Shown in pieces: positions 27,300-36,745 of a stretch of 64,000 nucleotides of DNA. Positions within the stretch are counted from its first letter, which is position 1, and every line of letters begins with the position of its first letter. Location of the stretch: contig JAQBNL010000088.1 in assembly GCA_028288585.1 (NCBI GenBank), forward strand, positions 1 to 64,000. Reading direction: 5' to 3'. Source of the DNA: Chitinophagaceae bacterium (lineage in GTDB: Bacteria > Bacteroidota > Bacteroidia > Chitinophagales > Chitinophagaceae). The notes beneath the pieces were generated by a model. That model was not told the DNA's origin. It saw nothing but the letters and a program-made list of their open reading frames with translations, and searched no databases. Made by a program: the position numbers and the translations under genes.

Positions 27300-27452
27300 A
27301 TGTCATTAACCAATCAGAATAATCAAAAAGGTAAAGGTGGAAACAAAAATCAAAAGAATAATTTCCAGGCTTCTAAATTTATAGGCAAGCCGGTTAAAGG
27401 TGCCGGGTTTTCAAAAAAGCCCGTTAAAACAGGCGGCACACGTGGAAGTTGA
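27300..27452 (+). CDS. Small basic Gly/Asn/Lys-rich protein, 50 residues
   Basis: ATG at 27300 and TGA at 27450-27452 frame a 50-residue peptide: an Asn/Gln/Lys/Gly-rich N-terminus (NQNNQKGKGGNKNQKNN), a SKFIGKPVKGAGFSKKP centre and the end TGGTRGS. The composition is strongly biased yet codon-structured, and a good -7 box lies upstream. Similar tiny proteins ending in GGTRGS occur in related genomes as far as I recall. The high charge suggests nucleic-acid or ribosome contact, but this is only inference. Confidence 0.6.
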   Translation: MSLTNQNNQKGKGGNKNQKNNFQASKFIGKPVKGAGFSKKPVKTGGTRGS

Positions 27453-28042
27453 GTTTATTTTAAATTTTGGCTTACCTGCATTTACTTAATCTTTTTTGTG
27501 TATTTATATTGAATATTACTGTAACAAGGCACAATATTTTTTAAAATTCTTGGGCAAGGAAATTTCCAACTCAATCTTTTCTATATTTTTTTTATTATCC
27601 TTAAATTTTTTTTAAGGAAACAACAAGCTTTATGAATGAAAATCAAGAACGCTTGTAAATTGAACTAAAATGCGATAGTACTTATTTGTCAGTAAAATTA
27701 CGGTATTGCATTTCTGCGGAAACCACTCTATGTTTGTGGAAATAATTGATGAATCATTACCTCGACATCTTTTATTTATCCAACAAGTCCAGATATTTTG
27801 TGAAAACCTGCCCGAGTTACACTTACCTGTAGCAAAAGCATAAAAAAATTAATAACCAAAACCACAAAGAATGACTTGTATTTTTACTACTTCTATAATA
27901 TCTCTTCTCCTCTTACACATATTTCCAGGTTACCTTCAAAAAAGAAATGTATTATTAGTGCCATGCAAATAATATAAATCGTGTAAACGGTTGACCCTTA
28001 ACTTATATAAATAACCCAATTGAAAATATTAAATAGATAAAA
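27453..28042. other. 590 bp gene-poor intergenic region
   Basis: Very A+T-rich. Seen here are a GGAAATTTCC palindrome (27558-27567), a hairpin ccttaaa/tttaagg (27599-27617), and a 37-codon frame at 27730-27843 (MFVEIIDESLPRH...) with no recognisable family. I see no RNA gene, transposase relic or strong promoter. It may hold a small RNA or a degenerate gene. Confidence 0.5.
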
Positions 28043-28423
28043 ATGAATAAAAATTTACTCCAACTTCTTCTCATCTCCACGATTGTTTTAATAGGTTCCG
28101 CCAGCGTGATTGGCCAAAATCGTAATGTAAATGTTATTGATTTTACTGTAAGTGCAAAGGAACAAAAAGTAATAATAGACTGGAAAACTGATGGAGCTAC
28201 AGCAACTAATTATTTTGCTATTCAAAAAAGTACTGATGGAATTAACTTTAAAACAGTAGCATTAGTACTAGGGCCTGACCCAAAACAAAAGAATTGCGAT
28301 TGTTATGGTTGTTTTGATAAATATGCACCAGCAACCGCAAAGCATTCTTACTACCGGCTTGTACATATTGATACTAACGGAAATGAACAAATAACAGAAG
28401 CTAAGCTTCTAGCTAAACTATAA
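28043..28423 (+). CDS. Small secreted beta-rich protein, fibronectin III-like
   Basis: A signal peptide (residues 1-25, SASVIGQ) is followed by about 100 residues with an Fn3-like pattern: KVIIDWKTDGATATNYFAIQ, KSTDGINFKTVA and YYRLVHIDTNG. This block is often seen just before sorting domains in T9SS proteins, but no sorting domain follows here. An unusual CDCYGC cluster sits near residue 92. It may be a truncated or stand-alone surface module. A rho-independent terminator follows at 28518. Confidence 0.7.
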   Translation: MNKNLLQLLLISTIVLIGSASVIGQNRNVNVIDFTVSAKEQKVIIDWKTDGATATNYFAIQKSTDGINFKTVALVLGPDPKQKNCDCYGCFDKYAPATAKHSYYRLVHIDTNGNEQITEAKLLAKL

Positions 28424-28517
28424 ACTAACTAATCATTCAACTGGAAACATATTCAGTACTGATAAACTCGTTTTCTTTGGGGGTTACAGAACCAGAATTT
28501 TAAGGTTCTTAACAAAT

Positions 28518-28542
28518 GCCGCATTTCTATGCGGCTTTTTTT
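28518..28542 (+). terminator. Rho-independent terminator
   Basis: Stem gccgcat / atgcggc with a 4-base loop and seven T residues. It separates the small Fn3-like gene from the adhesin gene. Confidence 0.85.
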
Positions 28543-28659
28543 AAATTAATCATATCCTGTCATAACCATTTTAAAAAAGCAGCGTATATGGTTATTATAT
28601 CATCTTATTTCAGACGGCTTTTAGGTATATTGCATCTCCCTATTTTTACATTTACCTGC

Positions 28660-31600
28660 ATGAAATTTATTTTACTCCTGTTTTTATCCGTAGCTGTATC
28701 TTTTACATCATCCGCACAGGATTTCTCCAATAAGGGTAAAGATTTTTGGATAGTTTATTCAGGCCATGTTGATGGCACTACTTCCAGGATGGCTTTATAT
28801 ATTACTTCAGATGTAAATGCATCAGGAACAGTAGAGGTAAATGGTACAATTACTTCATTCACAGTTACAGCTAACCAGGTAACTACCGTTCAATTAACTT
28901 CGGCAACATCTCCCAGTAACATTAGCGCTTATAATGGCCAGGTGGAAGGAATAGGTTCTAAAAAAGGCATACATATTATTTCCAATAATTCAGTGGTTGT
29001 TTATGCTCATATTTTAAATTCAGCAAGATCAGGCTCAACCTTGGTTTTACCTACAAATGTTTTAGGCAAAGAATATTATACGGCTACCTATAAATCAGTA
29101 GGCGCCGGGGCCGGCAGGCGTTGTGAATTTGATGTGGTGGCAACAGAAGATAACAGCACAATAGAAATTACACCTACCAATGCAGATGCTAATGGGATGC
29201 ATGCAGCCAATGTTCCATTCCAGGTTACTTTATCAAAAGGTGATGTTTATCAATATCAAAGCGACGAGGATCTTACCGGCACACATATCAGGTCGATAGG
29301 CACATCAACAGGTGTGTGTCAAAGAATTGGAGTTTTTTCGGGTTCTACATGGACGGCTTTAGGATGTAACAGTTCCACTTCAGGAGATAATTTATACCAG
29401 CAAATGTTTCCTTATTCATCATGGGGAAAAACATATTATACAGCACCTTTTATTGGCAGAGCGTATGATATCTTCAGAATTATTGTTCAGGATCCTGCTG
29501 AACCTGTATTGGTAAATGGTGTAACGCTTGACCCGGCTACTTTAATAAATGGAAGATTTTATGAAATAAATACACAGGGAAATAATACACCAAGAATAAT
29601 TACATCAAATAAGCCAATTTGTGTATTTCAGTATTTAATTACGATGGCCTGTGATGGAAGCAATACCAGTGACCCGGAGATGGTTATTCTTAATTCGATT
29701 GAGCAAACACTAAATGATATAACAGTAATGTCTGCAAGGAGAGATCTTACACCACCCAACACAAATATTACAACGCATTATTTAAATATCATTTTCAAAA
29801 CCAACACATTCACTTCATTAAAAATAGATGGCAGTACGCCGTCAGTATTCCCTGTACCAATTAACGGCACTAATTATTCATATATACAGGAAGATGTAAC
29901 AAGTTCAACAAATACAAATCCTTCTCACAGGATAACTTCTGACAGCGGCTTTTTATGTATAGCATATGGCTATGGAAGTGTTGAATCATACGGGTATAAT
30001 GCAGGTACAAATGTGAGGGATCTGCTCAATTTTGTAACCCTGATAAATCCATTAAATATTACCAATCAAAATACAACCTGTGCTGGCACTACTTTTTATT
30101 TCTCTATAACATATCCCTTTCAGCCCACATCATTATATTGGGATTTTCATGGATTTTCTCCAAACATTACTGTTTCCGCTCCTGTGCATGATACTACTTA
30201 TATGGTTAATGGAAAACAGATATGGCGATACGTATTACCTACCCCCTATAATTATAGTGTACCAGGTAATTACCCGGTAAGCATTACCGCCGGAACTTCA
30301 GGTTCTGATGGTTGTGGAAATCAACAAACAAGAGATGATACATTGTTTATCATTAATCCTCCTGTTACAAATTTTACCTGGACCAATAATAGTTGTGCAA
30401 CGGATTCAGTTCAATTTAATGATAACACAAATTATGTAACGGGTACCTATTCATATAAATGGTATTGGGACTTTGGTGATGGAAGCACAGGTAATGTTAG
30501 AAATCCAAAACATAGATATTTATCGCCGGGTATCTATACAGTAAAATTTAATATTGTAACTAATATTGGATGTTTAAGTGATACTTCCTCAAAACAAATT
30601 ACTATTGCCCCACAACCTGTAGCAAAATTTGGTATTTCATTACCAATGTGCAAAGGAAAATCTATAACTTTCTTTGATTCATCGTTTGCCCCGCTACCCG
30701 GTAACCTGATTAAATGGTATTGGGATTTTGGAGATGGTACTACTTTAAATTTAACTGCCAGTAGTAACCCTACACATACATATTCATCTACAGGAATTTT
30801 TAATGTTACCCTTAAAGTTGAGAATAATACAGGGTGCCAAAGCGTAGTATTTACTATGCCTGTAACTGTCCATCCTAACCCTGTTGTTAACTTTAATTTG
30901 CCTGGTATATGCTTGCCAAGCGGGTTTGCACAATTTTTTGATTCAAGTACAATTACAGATGGCAGCCAATCCCAATTTACATACTTATGGAATTTTGGCG
31001 ATGCTTCATCCGGCAGCTTAAATAATTCTACACAACAAAACCCCACACATAATTATAGCAATACAGGTCCATTTACTGTTAACTTACAGGTAACTTCTAA
31101 AGATGGATGTGTATATGATACAACCAAAATTCTATCAACAGTATATGCACAACCAAAAGCAGCTTTTAATGCAATTGCTGAAAACTGTTTAAATGATACA
31201 ACATTCTTTACTGACCAATCAAACGGGCAGGGTAGTACTATAACTAATTGGTATTGGGATTTTGGAGACGGACAGTCTTCAACACTACAAAACCCTATAC
31301 ATATATACACCTCAGCAGGATCATACACAGTGTCGCATTATATTAAAACCGATAAAGGATGTTATTCTGATACTGCAAAAAAACAGGTAATTATAAATTC
31401 CTTACCAACCGCAGCCTTTGCAATTTCAACACCTACCTGTGAAACTAAAGATGTAACATTTACAAATGCATCTGCTGCAAATTCCGGAACTCTTATAGCC
31501 TGGAGTTGGAATTTAGGTGACGGTACTTTATTTACTGCACCAAATGATAATCCTTTTAACCATGCCTATATTGCATCTGGAAATTATTCGGTAACCCTAT

Positions 31601-32976
31601 CTGTAGAAAGTGATAAAGGTTGTAAAAGTCCTGTTATATCAAGACAAATTTTTGCAAACGCCCTGCCTCAACCTGGTTTTATTTCACCCGATGTTTGTTT
31701 AGCGGATGCATTCGCACAATTTACTGATACAAGCAAGGTTGCATCCGGTACTATCACAAACTGGGCATGGAACTTTGGTGATCCTTCTTCAGGTGCATTA
31801 AATACTTCTGCATTACAGAATGCAAAACATAAATACAATTCAGTTGGCGTATATAATATAACACTAACCATTACTTCTAACAATGGATGTGTTGCTTCAA
31901 TCACTAAGGGATTTACTGTAAATGGAGCAGTACCAAAAGCAAACTTTAATGTTGTAAATAATACAGGATTATGCAGTAATACGGATGTGCAGGTACAAAA
32001 TACATCTACTGTAGATTTTGGCAATATAACAAAAGTTGAAATCTATTGGGACGTTGCAAATAATCCGTCTGCATTTGATGTAGACAATACTCCAGCTCCT
32101 AATGAAACATATAGTCATCTATACCTAAATTTTCAAACCCCGTTAAGTAAAACTTACCAGGTTAAATTTCGTTCATATTCCGGTATAAGCTGCGTTGATG
32201 AAATAACAAAAACGATAACTGTAAATGCATCGCCATTAGTTCAATTTGTTCCTATATCAGATACCTGTTTTAATATTACTCCCTTTGCTATTACCCAGGT
32301 AAGTGAGACAGGCGGTGTACCTGGTACCGGTGTATTTAGCGGGCCTGGTATAATAAATGGCTCAAACATATTTGATCCTTCAGTTGCCGGTGTTGGCACC
32401 CATACTATACGTTATACATTTACTTCTAATACCGGCTGTATTGATTATAAAGAGCAAACCGTAACTATTTATCCTATTGTAAATGTGAACGCAGGTCCGG
32501 ATAGAAGTGTTTTGGAAGCCGCAACTATTACTCTAGAACCAACTATTATAGGTAATGCTTTACAATATTTATGGACACCCAATCAATATTTAAATAATAA
32601 TACCATCCTCAATCCTGTAGCTTCTGCAGTGCAGGATATTACCTACACTTTATATGTAACGGGTACCGGGGGATGTATTTTCAGTGACCAGGTTTCGGTA
32701 AAAGTGCTTAAGTTTCCTAACATCCCTAACACATTTACACCTAACAATGATGGTATAAATGATACATGGATAATAGATCATCTCAGTGATTATCCCAATG
32801 TTCGTGTGCAGGTATTTAACCGCTATGGCCAACCGGTTTTTGAAAGCAAAGGATACTCTGCCCCATGGAATGGAACTATGAATGGAAAAACGTTGCCATT
32901 CGGAACTTATTATTACGTAATTGAACCGGGTAATGGCCGTAAGCCTGTTACGGGTTATGTAACACTAATAAAATAA
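28660..32976 (+). CDS. Giant PKD-repeat surface protein with gliding-motility (CHU_C) sorting domain
   Basis: The start at 28660 gives a signal peptide (FILLLFLSVAVSFTSSAQ); the frame also runs back through the terminator to 28516, which is not credible. The N-terminal ~430 residues resemble the IgGFc-binding domain (KGKDFWIVYSGH, VYAHILNSARSGSTLVLP). About six to eight PKD domains follow from about residue 500, with WYWDFGDG-type motifs near 601, 686, 775, 864, 947 and 1035. The last ~85 residues are a type B sorting domain (NTFTPNNDGINDTW, VFNRYGQPVFES). This is a cell-surface adhesin exported by the type IX system, 1438 residues. A PorP/SprF-like gene follows 15 bp later. Confidence 0.92.
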   Translation: MKFILLLFLSVAVSFTSSAQDFSNKGKDFWIVYSGHVDGTTSRMALYITSDVNASGTVEVNGTITSFTVTANQVTTVQLTSATSPSNISAYNGQVEGIGSKKGIHIISNNSVVVYAHILNSARSGSTLVLPTNVLGKEYYTATYKSVGAGAGRRCEFDVVATEDNSTIEITPTNADANGMHAANVPFQVTLSKGDVYQYQSDEDLTGTHIRSIGTSTGVCQRIGVFSGSTWTALGCNSSTSGDNLYQQMFPYSSWGKTYYTAPFIGRAYDIFRIIVQDPAEPVLVNGVTLDPATLINGRFYEINTQGNNTPRIITSNKPICVFQYLITMACDGSNTSDPEMVILNSIEQTLNDITVMSARRDLTPPNTNITTHYLNIIFKTNTFTSLKIDGSTPSVFPVPINGTNYSYIQEDVTSSTNTNPSHRITSDSGFLCIAYGYGSVESYGYNAGTNVRDLLNFVTLINPLNITNQNTTCAGTTFYFSITYPFQPTSLYWDFHGFSPNITVSAPVHDTTYMVNGKQIWRYVLPTPYNYSVPGNYPVSITAGTSGSDGCGNQQTRDDTLFIINPPVTNFTWTNNSCATDSVQFNDNTNYVTGTYSYKWYWDFGDGSTGNVRNPKHRYLSPGIYTVKFNIVTNIGCLSDTSSKQITIAPQPVAKFGISLPMCKGKSITFFDSSFAPLPGNLIKWYWDFGDGTTLNLTASSNPTHTYSSTGIFNVTLKVENNTGCQSVVFTMPVTVHPNPVVNFNLPGICLPSGFAQFFDSSTITDGSQSQFTYLWNFGDASSGSLNNSTQQNPTHNYSNTGPFTVNLQVTSKDGCVYDTTKILSTVYAQPKAAFNAIAENCLNDTTFFTDQSNGQGSTITNWYWDFGDGQSSTLQNPIHIYTSAGSYTVSHYIKTDKGCYSDTAKKQVIINSLPTAAFAISTPTCETKDVTFTNASAANSGTLIAWSWNLGDGTLFTAPNDNPFNHAYIASGNYSVTLSVESDKGCKSPVISRQIFANALPQPGFISPDVCLADAFAQFTDTSKVASGTITNWAWNFGDPSSGALNTSALQNAKHKYNSVGVYNITLTITSNNGCVASITKGFTVNGAVPKANFNVVNNTGLCSNTDVQVQNTSTVDFGNITKVEIYWDVANNPSAFDVDNTPAPNETYSHLYLNFQTPLSKTYQVKFRSYSGISCVDEITKTITVNASPLVQFVPISDTCFNITPFAITQVSETGGVPGTGVFSGPGIINGSNIFDPSVAGVGTHTIRYTFTSNTGCIDYKEQTVTIYPIVNVNAGPDRSVLEAATITLEPTIIGNALQYLWTPNQYLNNNTILNPVASAVQDITYTLYVTGTGGCIFSDQVSVKVLKFPNIPNTFTPNNDGINDTWIIDHLSDYPNVRVQVFNRYGQPVFESKGYSAPWNGTMNGKTLPFGTYYYVIEPGNGRKPVTGYVTLIK

Positions 32977-32991
32977 TTTTCTAAAAAAATA

Positions 32992-34020
32992 ATGAAGCGG
33001 ATTTTTATTATAATACTGTTACTGGGAACAATAAAAACCTTTGCCCAGCAGAAGCCATATTATACTCAATATATCCTCAATAATTATATTTTAAATCCTG
33101 GATTAAGCGGCATAGAAAATTACACTGATGTTAAATTAAGTTATCGCAATCAATGGACAGGAATAAACGGGTCACCCGTAACTGTATATTTCTCAGCGCA
33201 TGCACCCATTGGTAAAAAAGATTACCGCACCACAGCAACATCGTTTGAGGTTCCCGGAGAAAATCCACGGGGAAAATCTTACTGGGAAGAATATACAGCG
33301 CCTGAACCGCATCATGGAGTAGGGATAATAATTATGAATGATAAAACAGGTTATCTCAGCAGGTTCTCTGCCTATGCAACCTATGCATATCATAAAGGAT
33401 TATCTGCAAAAACAACTTTGTCTGCAGGTTTCCTTGGGGGCATATCTAATGTAAGTCTTGACAGATCAAAAATTGAATGGGGAACGCTTGATCCCAATGA
33501 TCCGGCAATAGGTTATAACAACGGAGAATTAAAACAATTAAAACCTGAAGTTGGCGCAGGGCTATGGCTTTATTCGGCAGATTATTTTGCAGGAATTTCG
33601 GTGTTGAATATTATTCCTAATAAAGCAAAATTTGCATCGAATAATACTTATGCAACTTATTTTGAACCGCAATTTATTGCTACTGGTGGTTATCGTTTTT
33701 TTATAAATGATGATATTGCTGCATTGCCTTCTGTAATGCTGCAATTTATAAGACCCTTTCCAATACAGGTTCATGCTAATGTAAAATTGCAATACCTGGA
33801 TAAACTTTGGGTTGGCGGCAGTTACAGGATAAGCGACCAACTGGGAGGCTTTGCTGCGATGGCAGGCATAAATGTTTCTAATACTTTTAATATCGGGTAT
33901 TCATACGATGCTTCTACAACATCACGGTTAAAAAATTACACTAAAAATACGCATGAAATTATTTTGGGCTTTCTCATCAATAATAAATATGGTGATACAT
34001 GCCCCAGGAATGTTTGGTAG
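32992..34020 (+). CDS. PorP/SprF family type IX secretion outer-membrane protein
   Basis: A signal peptide (GTIKTFAQ) is followed by the family block YYTQYILNNYILNPGLSG and a beta-barrel (SYRNQWTGINGSPVTV, VKLQYLDKLWVGGSYR). PorP/SprF proteins sit in the outer membrane and anchor or help export type B sorting-domain proteins, as SprF does for SprB in gliding. The direct position behind the CHU_C adhesin gene suggests that adhesin is its client. Confidence 0.92.
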   Translation: MKRIFIIILLLGTIKTFAQQKPYYTQYILNNYILNPGLSGIENYTDVKLSYRNQWTGINGSPVTVYFSAHAPIGKKDYRTTATSFEVPGENPRGKSYWEEYTAPEPHHGVGIIIMNDKTGYLSRFSAYATYAYHKGLSAKTTLSAGFLGGISNVSLDRSKIEWGTLDPNDPAIGYNNGELKQLKPEVGAGLWLYSADYFAGISVLNIIPNKAKFASNNTYATYFEPQFIATGGYRFFINDDIAALPSVMLQFIRPFPIQVHANVKLQYLDKLWVGGSYRISDQLGGFAAMAGINVSNTFNIGYSYDASTTSRLKNYTKNTHEIILGFLINNKYGDTCPRNVW

Positions 34021-34035
34021 TTACGCCAAATGATC

Positions 34036-36222
34036 TCAATCATTTATATGGAGTTCCATAAGATCTTTTGCCCGTGAAAGTATTTTTTTCCCTTTGAAAG
34101 TAAATTGTGCAAGCATCCCGCTACTGTCTGGCAATTCAACCCTTACACCATTAATAACAACTACACCATTTTTATATTCCACACGAATGTCCTTACCGGG
34201 AATTGCTTGTTTAGGTGGTTTTGTTTTAACAGGATTATTATTTCCATTGGGAATAGTGCGATAAATAGCTCCTGGCGTTAGCTGCATATAAGTTCCTTTC
34301 CCGTTGGGTATGTTTAACCTTTGCCAATGCTTTTCTGAAACTTTATCAGGTTCTTTTTCATCAGTTGTAGTTATACTGTACCCATAAGCATACGCATTGG
34401 ATACTGTTTTAAGAGCAGGTGCGCTTTTGTATTCATTAGTTGTGGTTATTTTATCAACTCTTTCCTGAATTTGTTTTGCACGACCGGCTACTATTTTAAT
34501 TTCGTCTGCCCCTGCTGAATCAATAATATAAATTGATCTGCCATTAGCACCTGCTGATGCTTTGGGAAGACGATTTACCTGAACACGTTGTAAGATTTTT
34601 TCACCAAAATTTTGATTGTAAATATTGATCAGCTTTTCAATATCAGCAGCTTTTAAATTTTGATTAAGATGCAGTAAAGATGTTTTTAATTGCCGGGAAT
34701 TGAATGCGTTTTTCATTGCGTTTTGCATTTCTTCCTCATCAAACGAAAATGAAAATTGGGCTTTATCAAATTCTGCCTGTAATTTCTGTAAATCGATAAC
34801 ATTTCCCTTTTTACGGGCAAACTCCACATTGGTTACAGGAGAATTAAATGTGAGTATTGTAGCGCCGTTATCAAAAAATAATGAGGGAGTATTAATTGAA
34901 CCTCCTGGAAATAAAAATTTGTTTGAATTAAATTTTGGGAAACTTTTCCTGACTATTTCTTTTTTGCTTTCCTGCAACAGGCGGTTCACCAGTTTATACT
35001 CTCCCGCAGCTATCTCTTTTAAATTTAAATCTTTTAGCTCTTTTAATTGTTGGACTTCAGTTAATGCTTTTTTTAATTGTGATTTTGCAGGAAGGCTTTT
35101 TACTTTATTATCCCCCTGCCCGAAAATTAAAGCATCTGCTTTTTCGCTTCCCTTTATTTTTACAGGTAAAACTTTTTCATAGCTTTTATTTACCTGCTGC
35201 TTTTTACTGCTATTGTTTTGCGGAGATAACCATGCAACAGAACAGATAATACCCGTAATTAAAAATAAAGCCGCCAATTTTTGCCCGTAATTAAAATTTG
35301 TATTGTTGTTTATCTCCATTATTCTTTTTATACGAAACAACAATTGCTTTTTACCCATTGTAGCGCCTATGGCTAATCGTAAATTTATATTTCTGAATTG
35401 CTCCAGTGACAAAAGTGCTGATGCATAAGTATGACGGTCATATTGATACTGTATCACAAAATCATCGCAGCAATTTTCCCTTTCCCTTTTAATAATCCTG
35501 GCAAGTAACACTACAAACGGGTTAAAGAATAATATGGTTTCGATAATGGAGATAAAAAGATTAATGAGGTAATCATTTCTTTTAATATGCGATAATTCGT
35601 GAAGGATAATTGCTTCCAGCTGTTCTGCTGATAACTGGTTAACAGAAGCCAAAGGAATTAAGATAACAGGTTTTATAAAGCCGATAGTGGCGGGCACATC
35701 AATATGATGAGATACCCAAAGCCTTATCTTTTTTGTAATACCCATATGCCTTGCCACCTTTTCTGTGAATAGCTTCCATTCAACGCCAGGCTTTTGCAAT
35801 CCATTAAATTTTATAAAGCGGGTAAAGCGATAAATATTAATTAATCTTATTGAGAGAAAAATTAAAAGCGATAAATAAGCAACGGACAGATAAGGCAGCA
35901 CCCATGCAATCTCATTTAAAAGATCATTCCAGTTATAGGTGGTGGCTGCATTGCTGCCTGCCTGGTAAAATTGAACTTCATAATTGCCGGGTAGATTTTG
36001 TATGGCAAAATATTTATTAAATAACGTGATACAAAACCAAACAAATGCCGATGAAATTAAAATGGTGCTAAGGTTATTTTTAAATTTTGCAGAAGCGTTC
36101 CTGTATACTCCATTAATAAGATGATACGCTATCCATAACGCTGCTGCCTGCCATAAACTGTTTGCTATCGCCCATCCCAGCGATTGTAAAAAAGGTGAGT
36201 GTTGTAAAGCAGTTAGGTTCAT
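34036..36222 (-). CDS. BlaR1-like M56 membrane metalloprotease
   Basis: Four membrane helices in the first ~300 residues enclose a gluzincin site HELSHIKRND (H208, E209, H212) with the third ligand in RERENCCDDFV. The remaining ~400 residues form a long periplasmic tail without a penicillin-binding sensor domain, ending in VEYKNGVVVINGVRVELP. M56 proteins cut the paired BlaI-type repressor after sensing a signal outside. It lies 5 bp behind the BlaI gene, so the two are one operon. The signal sensed is unknown. Confidence 0.9.
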   Translation of the reverse strand: MNLTALQHSPFLQSLGWAIANSLWQAAALWIAYHLINGVYRNASAKFKNNLSTILISSAFVWFCITLFNKYFAIQNLPGNYEVQFYQAGSNAATTYNWNDLLNEIAWVLPYLSVAYLSLLIFLSIRLINIYRFTRFIKFNGLQKPGVEWKLFTEKVARHMGITKKIRLWVSHHIDVPATIGFIKPVILIPLASVNQLSAEQLEAIILHELSHIKRNDYLINLFISIIETILFFNPFVVLLARIIKRERENCCDDFVIQYQYDRHTYASALLSLEQFRNINLRLAIGATMGKKQLLFRIKRIMEINNNTNFNYGQKLAALFLITGIICSVAWLSPQNNSSKKQQVNKSYEKVLPVKIKGSEKADALIFGQGDNKVKSLPAKSQLKKALTEVQQLKELKDLNLKEIAAGEYKLVNRLLQESKKEIVRKSFPKFNSNKFLFPGGSINTPSLFFDNGATILTFNSPVTNVEFARKKGNVIDLQKLQAEFDKAQFSFSFDEEEMQNAMKNAFNSRQLKTSLLHLNQNLKAADIEKLINIYNQNFGEKILQRVQVNRLPKASAGANGRSIYIIDSAGADEIKIVAGRAKQIQERVDKITTTNEYKSAPALKTVSNAYAYGYSITTTDEKEPDKVSEKHWQRLNIPNGKGTYMQLTPGAIYRTIPNGNNNPVKTKPPKQAIPGKDIRVEYKNGVVVINGVRVELPDSSGMLAQFTFKGKKILSRAKDLMELHIND

Positions 36223-36227
36223 CCTTA

Positions 36228-36605
36228 TTATTTTTTAAGGTTGTCAAGATATTTTTGAATCTCATCCAATTCATCTTTTGATGCTTTTTGATTACCAAGC
36301 GCCTGCAAAACCAATTGGGTAGATGAGCCTGCAAATAATGTATTTATCATCTTATCTAAAAATTGCTTTTGGGTTTTTTGCCTGGTAACAGCCGGCTGGT
36401 AGATATGCGTTTTGTTACTGTCATCTCTTGTTACCAAACCTTTCTCAAACATTATTTGCAATAATTTAAGCGTGGTTGTATAACCTGAATCTTTATTTTT
36501 TGAAAGCTCTTCATGTACTTCACGTACGGTGGCATTTTCTTTATCCCAGAGTATCTGGAGAATTTCCAGTTCGCTTTCCGTTGGCTTTAATTTTTTTATT
36601 GTCAT
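36228..36605 (-). CDS. BlaI/MecI/CopY family repressor
   Basis: A 125-residue winged-helix repressor: KPTESELEILQILWDKENATVREVHEELSK, DSGYTTTLKLLQIMFEKGLV and a C-terminal dimerisation helix. It binds operators as a dimer and is inactivated by proteolysis by its M56 partner. Two palindromic sites (36609-36626, 36634-36651) lie directly upstream of its ATG, so it should repress its own operon. Confidence 0.94.
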   Translation of the reverse strand: MTIKKLKPTESELEILQILWDKENATVREVHEELSKNKDSGYTTTLKLLQIMFEKGLVTRDDSNKTHIYQPAVTRQKTQKQFLDKMINTLFAGSSTQLVLQALGNQKASKDELDEIQKYLDNLKK

Positions 36606-36608
36606 TGA

Positions 36609-36651
36609 TTACGATTTTGTTCGTACAGCTAAATTACGATTTTGATCGTAA
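36609..36651 (-). promoter_or_regulatory. Two BlaI-type operator palindromes
   Basis: Site 2 (36634-36651) is ttacgat-tttg-atcgtaa, a perfect 7+4+7 palindrome. Site 1 (36609-36626) is ttacgat-tttg-ttcgtac, imperfect. Centres are 25 bp apart. The core TACGAnnnnnnTCGTA agrees with the BlaI/MecI type of site. The sites lie 4 bp upstream of the repressor ATG and would overlap its promoter. Confidence 0.8.
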
Positions 36652-36693
36652 CCACAAAATAAATTTTAAAAGATATTTTTTTGTACCGTTCAT

Positions 36694-36722
36694 AAAAAAC
36701 CCCAGCTAAGTAACTGGGGTTT
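36694..36722 (-). terminator. Terminator of the pyrophosphatase gene
   Basis: Minus-strand stem aaaccccag / ctggggttt with an 8-base loop and a T tract read from 36699 to 36694. It lies 24 bp after the pyrophosphatase stop. Confidence 0.85.
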
Positions 36723-36745
36723 AAAGTAAGTCTATATTTAAAAAT

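Noticed and set aside
28516-28659. N-terminal extension of the PKD adhesin to 28516
   Set aside because: The extension would start inside a rho-independent terminator; the ATG at 28660 gives a good signal peptide.
30450-31900. PKD repeats as a DNA tandem repeat
   Set aside because: Repeats are visible at the protein level (about 85-90 residues) but the DNA units are too diverged.
34028-34045. aaatgat/atcattt palindrome as a terminator between convergent genes
   Set aside because: A+T-only stem with no T tract; too weak to support.
34700-35182. 160-codon + strand frame opposite the M56 gene
   Set aside because: Antisense shadow; no family features.
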